A stretch of DNA of 10,362 nt, from the NCBI GenBank assembly GCA_035716845.1, contig DASTJE010000280.1, forward strand, positions 1 to 10,362. Reading direction: 5' to 3'. The DNA comes from CADEEN01 sp035716845. Lineage in GTDB: Bacteria; Pseudomonadota; Gammaproteobacteria; Burkholderiales; Burkholderiaceae_C. The notes under the pieces are model-generated. The model saw only the letters and a program-made list of their open reading frames with translations. It searched no databases and was not told the origin of the DNA. The first letter of the stretch is position 1. Each line of letters starts with the position of its first letter. Below are positions 6,931 to 10,362 of this stretch, piece by piece. The translations under genes and the position numbers were made by a program.

Positions 6931-7482
6931 ATGTTGACCCCCGAACAAGTCGTCGCCGCCCACAAGGCGAATGTGCAAACCCTGGTCGGTCTGACCGGCA
7001 AGGCCTTCGAAGGCATGGAAAAGCTCGTCGAGCTGAACCTGCAGGTCGCCCGCACCGCCCTCACCGAGTCCGGCGACGTCGCCACGGCCGCCCTGTCGGT
7101 CAAGGACGCCCAGGAACTGCTGGCCCTGCAGGCCAGCTTCCTGCAGCCGACCGCCGAGAAGGTCGCCGCCTACAGCCGCCACGTCTACGACATCGCCGCG
7201 GCCACCAACGCCGAAGTGGCCAAGGTCGCGGAAGCCCAGCTCGCCGACGCGCAGAAGAAGTTCATGGGCCTGGTCGACAGCGCGGCCAAGAACGCCCCGG
7301 CCGGCACCGAAAACGCCGTCGCCCTCGTGCGCTCGGCCGTGGCCGCCGCGAACAACGCCTTCGAAAGCGTGCAGAAGGCCTCCAAGCAGGCCGCCGACAT
7401 CGCCGAAGCCAACTTCCAGGCCATCACCAGCACCGCGGTGAAGGCGGCCCAGGCGCCGGCCAAGCCGCGCCGCGCGGCCTGA
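6931..7482 (+). CDS. phaP: Phasin, PHA granule-associated protein
   Basis: A 183-residue protein expected to coat polyhydroxyalkanoate granules and control their number and size. It matches the short phasin family of beta-proteobacteria in length, in its N-terminal block (MLTPEQVVAAHKANVQTL, then GKAFEGMEKLVELN), and in an almost wholly helical, Ala-rich, heptad-like composition with few aromatic residues and no Cys. The C-terminus is short and basic (AKPRRAA). The ATG at 6931 is chosen because AGGAG lies 8 nt upstream and the family begins here; an in-frame reading from 6889 would start within the operator region. The gene is monocistronic: it has its own promoter and a strong intrinsic terminator. 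Regulation by a PhaR-type repressor is likely from the two palindromes. It is a granule protein rather than an enzyme, so its presence implies that the organism makes PHA. Confidence 0.93.
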   Translation: MLTPEQVVAAHKANVQTLVGLTGKAFEGMEKLVELNLQVARTALTESGDVATAALSVKDAQELLALQASFLQPTAEKVAAYSRHVYDIAAATNAEVAKVAEAQLADAQKKFMGLVDSAAKNAPAGTENAVALVRSAVAAANNAFESVQKASKQAADIAEANFQAITSTAVKAAQAPAKPRRAA

Positions 7483-7524
7483 GCGACAGGTTGTCTCCTC
7501 GGTACCTGATCTGACGGTACCTTC

Positions 7525-7554
7525 CGGCCCGGTGGCGACACCGGGCCGTTTTTC
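7525..7554 (+). terminator. Rho-independent terminator of phaP
   Basis: A perfect GC-rich stem, GGCCCGGTG (7526-7534) with CACCGGGCC (7539-7547), encloses the tetraloop GCGA and extends by a C-G pair to 7525/7548. It is followed by TTTTTC on the plus strand. On the minus strand no T-run follows, so it should stop phaP transcription but not necessarily transcription of the convergent patatin gene. Confidence 0.92.
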
Positions 7555-7578
7555 TTGTGCCTGGCGCAGCGCCGCGGC

Positions 7579-8532
7579 TCAGAGCGGACGATGGGCCGCC
7601 AGCAGCCGGCTGCGCAGCTCGGGCAGGGCGCGGCTTGCCGCCTCGCGCCCGGCGATGATCGAGCGGCGGCGCGCGACGAAGTCCGCGCTGCCCACGCCCT
7701 CGAGCGCGGGCCGCAGCACGACGTCGGCCTCGCGCAGCTCGAAGCGGTTGATGCTCTTGCCCATGATCGCGAAGGTCTGCAGCAGCAGGCGCAGGGCGTC
7801 GCCGGTGGCCTGCCCGTCGGGCGGGCTGGAGATGTCGACCGCGACCACGAACTCCGCGCCCATCTGGCGCGCGAAACGCACCGGCACCGGCGACACCAGC
7901 CCGCCGTCCACGTATTCGCGCTCGCCGATCCTGACCGGCTGGAACACCGCCGGCACCGCGCTCGATGCGCGCACCGCCAGCCCGAGGTCGCCGCGCTGGA
8001 ACAGGATCGGCTCGCCGCTGGCCAGGTCGGTGGCCACCACGCCGAGCGGGAGCCGCATCTGCTCGATGGGACGGCCGCCGGTCTGCTCGCGCACGTAGCG
8101 CGCCAGCGCCTCGCCGCGGATCAGTCCGCGGCCGGGAAAGGCCCAGTCGGTGATCGCCGACTCGTCCATCGTCTGCGCCAGCGTGCCCATCTCCATGCCG
8201 GTCCTGCCGGAGGCGTAGAGCGCGGCCACCAGGCTGCCCGCCGAGGTGCCCACCACCAGGTCGGGGCGGATGCCCGCCTCCTCCAGCACCTGGATCACGC
8301 CGATGTGGGCGAAGCCGCGCGCCGCGCCGCCGCCCAAGGCCAGGCCGATGCGCGGCGCACGCAGCGTCTGCACCGTCGGTGCGGACGGCGCGGATGGCAC
8401 CGGCGGCGGCGCCGGAGGGGTCTGGCAACCCGCCAGCCAGGCCGCGGCGCCCAGGCACAGCGCGCGACGCGTCGAGTCCGGCTGTCGGTGCGACTGCCTG
8501 CCGCGCGCATCCGGAAGGGGCAAGGGCGACAC
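7579..8532 (-). CDS. Patatin-like phospholipase, putative lipoprotein
   Basis: A 317-residue Ser/Asp-dyad lipid acyl hydrolase of the patatin/RssA type. The oxyanion-loop motif GGGAARG is at 67-73, the nucleophile elbow GTSAG at 95-99 (Ser97), and the catalytic Asp in VDGG at Asp209. The N-terminus looks like a lipoprotein signal: a basic segment with twin Arg (STRRALC, 20-26), a hydrophobic stretch, then a lipobox LAGC ending at Cys36, followed by a Pro/Ala/Ser-rich linker to the domain at about 60. It would thus be membrane-anchored and act on phospholipids or other esters in the envelope; RssA-type relatives are often annotated as cytoplasmic. The start is a GTG with AAGGGA 6 nt upstream; an in-frame TTG three codons later is an alternative and would not change the signal peptide. 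It is last in the operon, 15 bp after the Rrf2 gene. Confidence 0.9.
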   Translation of the reverse strand: MSPLPLPDARGRQSHRQPDSTRRALCLGAAAWLAGCQTPPAPPPVPSAPSAPTVQTLRAPRIGLALGGGAARGFAHIGVIQVLEEAGIRPDLVVGTSAGSLVAALYASGRTGMEMGTLAQTMDESAITDWAFPGRGLIRGEALARYVREQTGGRPIEQMRLPLGVVATDLASGEPILFQRGDLGLAVRASSAVPAVFQPVRIGEREYVDGGLVSPVPVRFARQMGAEFVVAVDISSPPDGQATGDALRLLLQTFAIMGKSINRFELREADVVLRPALEGVGSADFVARRRSIIAGREAASRALPELRSRLLAAHRPL

Positions 8533-8547
8533 CGGGTCCCTTCGCGA

Positions 8548-8961
8548 TCAGCGGCCGTCCGGCGCCGCGCGCTCGATCATCTTCAGCATGGTCGCCACCG
8601 TGATCGACCCCAGCGTGGCCACGGTGGTCTGGTCGATCTCCGCGAACAGCTGTTGCAGCGCACGATCGGTGGCGCTGTCGCCGGCGTGCGAGGCCGCACC
8701 GGCCTCGGGTGGCTCGAACAGGCGCACCACGTCCAGCAGGGTCAGCCGGCGCGGGTTGGCGACGAAACGGTAGCCGCCGCCCACGCCGCGCACCGATTCG
8801 ATGATGCCGGCGCGCGCCAGCTCGGACAGCACCTTGGCGAGGTGGTGCGCCGACTCGCCGTGCTTGTCGGCGACCTCGGCGGCAGGCACCAGGACGCCCG
8901 GGCGCGCCGCGAACTCGAGCACGCTGTACAGCGCCAGCAGCGTGTTCTTCTGCAGTTTCAC
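8548..8961 (-). CDS. Rrf2-family transcriptional regulator lacking Fe-S cysteines
   Basis: A 137-residue winged-helix DNA-binding protein of the Rrf2 family (relatives are IscR, NsrR and RirA). The typical N-terminus (MKLQKNTLLALYSVLEFAA), the recognition-helix region (about 36-50) and the wing motif VGGGYRF (60-66) are clear, followed by LLDVVRLFE as in the family. The protein contains no Cys at all; the loop where IscR and NsrR carry three cluster-binding Cys (about 90-104) reads SHAGDSATDRALQQL. It therefore cannot hold a cysteine-ligated Fe-S cluster and must sense something else or act without a cofactor, as the CymR-type members do. The start is GTG, overlapping the GNAT stop by 4 bp (GTGA), with GGAGA about 10 nt upstream. 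It probably regulates its own operon. Confidence 0.92.
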   Translation of the reverse strand: MKLQKNTLLALYSVLEFAARPGVLVPAAEVADKHGESAHHLAKVLSELARAGIIESVRGVGGGYRFVANPRRLTLLDVVRLFEPPEAGAASHAGDSATDRALQQLFAEIDQTTVATLGSITVATMLKMIERAAPDGR

Positions 8962-9461
8962 GGCGAGCCGATCTCCAGTTCGAGCGGGATCAGCGACCCG
9001 GCGCGCAGGCCCTGGCTGCGGAAGAACGACAGGATCAGCGGGTTGTCGCTGGCCAGCATGGTGCGCAGCTTGCGCACGCCCACCCGCTCGAAGCGCTCGC
9101 GCATCGCGGCCAGCAGCAGCGTCCCCACGCCCTTCTGGCGCGCACGCGGGTCGACATCGATGGCGAACACCCAGCCGCAGGGCGGCGCGCCGAACTCCCA
9201 GTCGCGCACCTCGCCGATGATGAAGCCGACGACCTGCGGGCCGGCCTGCGCGACCAGGAAGTGGCGCAGGCCCTGGCCACCGACGCCGTAGCGGCGGTAC
9301 ACGCGCTGCCAGTAGTCCGCCTTGTGCAGCCCGGTCACCGTGGCGTCCAGGCCGATCACGTCCGGCAGGTCGGCGCGCCGCACCGGCCGCACCAGAGGCG
9401 CGGCCGTGCTCGCGGCATCGGCGGACCTGCGCCGGGTGCTGGAAATCCCTCGGGTGCTCAT
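8958..9461 (-). CDS. GNAT-family N-acetyltransferase
   Basis: A 167-residue acyltransferase that should transfer an acyl group from acetyl-CoA to an amine; substrate unknown. The fold begins at about residue 23 (LVRPVRRADLPDVIGLDA), the central strand is at 95-104 (CGWVFAIDVD), and the CoA pyrophosphate-binding motif RQKGVGTLL is at 108-116. The family's closing segment follows (TMLASDNPLILSFFRSQGL, 134-152). This arrangement resembles RimI-type single-domain enzymes. The ATG at 9461 is not preceded by a clear ribosome-binding site, and residues 1-22 are Arg/Ser/Ala-rich and lie outside the domain, so the true start could be slightly different, for example the GTG at residue 24. It is first in the operon with the Rrf2 and patatin genes. 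The open frame that continues upstream of 9461 is antisense to the binding-protein gene and is not part of it. Confidence 0.87.
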   Translation of the reverse strand: MSTRGISSTRRRSADAASTAAPLVRPVRRADLPDVIGLDATVTGLHKADYWQRVYRRYGVGGQGLRHFLVAQAGPQVVGFIIGEVRDWEFGAPPCGWVFAIDVDPRARQKGVGTLLLAAMRERFERVGVRKLRTMLASDNPLILSFFRSQGLRAGSLIPLELEIGSP

Positions 9462-9470
9462 ATTCAGAAA

Positions 9471-9484
9471 GTGATCCAGATCAA
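9471..9484. promoter_or_regulatory. FNR/CRP-like binding site
   Basis: On the minus strand the sequence is TTGATCTGGATCAC, matching the FNR consensus TTGAT-N4-ATCAA at nine of ten defined positions. Its centre is about 45 bp upstream of the predicted plus-strand transcription start, near the usual position for activation. It is also 10 bp from the GNAT start codon. An FNR/ANR/DNR-type regulator is the likely binder, by motif only. Confidence 0.45.
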
Positions 9485-9486
9485 TC

Positions 9487-9516
9487 TTGAAAATCGCATT
9501 CCAGTACCAGAATGAT
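9487..9516 (+). promoter_or_regulatory. Weak candidate promoter for the ABC binding-protein gene
   Basis: A -35-like TTGAAA (9487-9492, five of six consensus bases) and a -10-like AATGAT (9511-9516, four of six) are 18 bp apart. The poor -10 box suits an activator-dependent promoter, with the FNR-like box just upstream and the inverted repeat overlapping it. This is tentative. Confidence 0.3.
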
Positions 9517-9519
9517 TTT
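9490..9519. repeat. Imperfect inverted repeat, candidate Rrf2 operator
   Basis: The left arm AAAATCGCATTC (9490-9501) and the right arm GAATGATTTT (9510-9519) are complementary apart from a two-base bulge (CG) in the left arm, with an 8-bp centre CAGTACCA. Rrf2-family regulators typically bind inverted repeats of about this size, and one is encoded in the adjoining operon. The repeat also overlaps the candidate plus-strand promoter. Confidence 0.45.
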
Positions 9520-9581
9520 GAAGGCGTCCGATCACCACACATTGTAGGTTCCGGCCCCGTCCGGAGCCCGAGGAGACCGAC

Positions 9582-10362
9582 ATGGCCCTGAATGCGCTGC
9601 TCCGAACCCTCCTGCGCCGCACGCTGCCAGCCCTGGCCGCCGCGGCGCTGTCGCAGGCCCCGGCCTGGGCCCAGGAGCCGATCCGCATCGGCAGCTTCCT
9701 CTCGGTCACGGGGCCGGCCGCCTTCCTCGGCGACCCGGAGCAGAAGACGCTGGAGATGCAGGTCGAGAAGATCAACGCCGAAGGCGGCGTGCTCGGCCGC
9801 AAGCTGCAGCTGATCGCCTATGACTCGGCGGGCGACGCCGAGAAGGCGCGCACCTTCGCCAAACGCCTGATCGAGCAGGACAAGGTCGACGTGATCGTCG
9901 GCGGGTCGACCACCGGCGAAACCATGGCCGCGCTGCCGCTGGCCGAGGCCGCCGGCGTGCCCTTCGTCTCGCTGGCCGGTGCGGTGGTGATCGTCGAACC
10001 GGTCAAGAAGTGGGTGTTCAAGACGCCGCACACCGACCGCATGGCCTGCGACAAGATCTTCGTCGACATGAAGGCGCGCGGGCTTTCCAGGATCGCGCTG
10101 ATCTCGGGCAGCGGCGGCTTCGACAAGTCGATGCGCGCCGAGTGCCTGAAGGTCGCCCCCAACCACGGCATGCAGATCGTCGCCGACGAGACCTACGGCG
10201 CCGCGGACACCGACATGACCGCGCAGCTCACCAAGATCAAGGGCAGCGGCGCGCAGGCGGTGCTCAATGCCGGCTTCGGCCAGGGCCCGGCCATCGTCAC
10301 GCGCAACCACCGGCAGGTCGGCGTCAACCTGCCGCTGTACCAGTCGCACGGCGTGGCCTCCA
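9582..10362 (+). CDS. Branched-chain amino acid-type ABC transporter substrate-binding protein (3' partial)
   Basis: The first 260 codons of a periplasmic LivK-like binding protein (peripla_BP_6 type); the gene runs off the window. Residues 1-30 form a signal peptide: basic Arg residues, an Ala/Leu-rich core, and a cleavage site after AWA (28-30). The mature protein begins QEPIRIGSFLSVTGPAAFLGD, the usual first strand and ligand loop, then NAEGGVLGRKLQL (65-77) and DVIVGGSTTGETMA (103-116), all standard for the family. Cys156 and Cys188 could form a disulfide in the periplasm. The ATG is preceded by AGGAG with a 6-nt spacer. Members bind branched-chain amino acids, amides or aromatic acids, so the ligand cannot be assigned. 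Permease and ATPase genes would be expected further downstream. Confidence 0.92.
   Translation, partial: MALNALLRTLLRRTLPALAAAALSQAPAWAQEPIRIGSFLSVTGPAAFLGDPEQKTLEMQVEKINAEGGVLGRKLQLIAYDSAGDAEKARTFAKRLIEQDKVDVIVGGSTTGETMAALPLAEAAGVPFVSLAGAVVIVEPVKKWVFKTPHTDRMACDKIFVDMKARGLSRIALISGSGGFDKSMRAECLKVAPNHGMQIVADETYGAADTDMTAQLTKIKGSGAQAVLNAGFGQGPAIVTRNHRQVGVNLPLYQSHGVAS

Larger units (their letters stand above)
9462..9581. promoter_or_regulatory. Divergent intergenic region, GNAT/Rrf2/patatin operon and ABC binding protein
   Basis: A 120-bp region, AT-rich in its half next to the GNAT gene. It holds an FNR-like box, a larger imperfect inverted repeat, a weak plus-strand promoter and, at 9571-9575, the AGGAG ribosome-binding site of the binding-protein gene. 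I found no convincing minus-strand -35/-10 pair for the GNAT operon. Confidence 0.65.

Noticed and set aside
7501..7521. Two GGTACC sequences 9 bp apart that could form a small hairpin
   Set aside because: The stem is only six base pairs with no T-run, and the strong terminator lies just downstream. There is no evidence of function.
7555..9291. Very long plus-strand open frame (578 codons) across the patatin, Rrf2 and GNAT genes
   Set aside because: It spans three convincing genes on the other strand, has no recognisable domain, and is compositionally a shadow (Arg/His/Gly-rich).
9462..10349. Upstream extension of the GNAT reading frame, giving a 463-residue protein
   Set aside because: The extra part is antisense to the binding protein, which has a signal peptide and family motifs, and it crosses the regulatory region. 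Only the part from 9461 downward matches GNAT.
1..10362. Defence system, mobile element, prophage or CRISPR array
   Set aside because: No transposase, integrase, phage protein, direct-repeat array, tRNA attachment site or defence-type gene set is visible. Composition is uniform and the genes are ordinary chromosomal families.

Overview
The window is high-GC, gene-dense DNA. I infer a betaproteobacterium, most likely of the order Burkholderiales. The pointers are a phasin-type polyhydroxyalkanoate (PHA) granule protein behind a TGC-rich palindromic operator, a LivK-type periplasmic binding protein, a multi-PAS hybrid kinase, and strong G/C bias at third codon positions. That same bias leaves very long open frames on the antisense strand, and I rejected those. 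I see no rRNA, tRNA, CRISPR array, insertion sequence or phage gene.

Layout. (1) 1-2322, plus strand: the 3' part of a hybrid sensor histidine kinase, with three complete PAS domains, the tail of a fourth, HisKA, a strikingly degenerate HATPase domain, and a receiver domain. Its 5' end lies outside the window. (2) 6765-2312, minus strand: five closely packed genes read in the order histone-deacetylase-family amidohydrolase, hotdog thioesterase, nitroreductase, NhaD/ArsB-type ion transporter, D-2-hydroxyacid dehydrogenase. The first three overlap at their start/stop codons; the last two are 10 bp apart. The last gene overlaps the kinase gene tail-to-tail by 11 bp. (3) 6931-7482, plus strand: phaP (phasin), divergent from the deacetylase cluster. 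It has a recognisable promoter, two TGC-type palindromes resembling operators of the PHA regulator PhaR, and an intrinsic terminator. (4) 9461-7579, minus strand: a three-gene operon of GNAT acetyltransferase, cysteine-free Rrf2-family regulator and patatin-like putative lipoprotein. (5) 9582 to the end, plus strand: the 5' part of a branched-chain-amino-acid-type ABC transporter substrate-binding protein. Its shared upstream region with the GNAT operon holds an FNR-like box and a second inverted repeat.

How the genes may work together (inference): the phasin and the divergent deacetylase/thioesterase genes point to acyl and carbon-storage metabolism, and the upstream TGC palindrome could serve both directions. 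The nitroreductase and hydroxyacid dehydrogenase are redox enzymes. The Rrf2 regulator probably controls its own operon through the inverted repeat at 9490-9519, possibly together with an oxygen-responsive CRP/FNR protein.

Nothing here is a clearly new system. The points most worth checking are the degenerate ATPase domain of the kinase, the paired PhaR-like operators, and the regulatory architecture at 9462-9581 in front of the GNAT/Rrf2/patatin operon.
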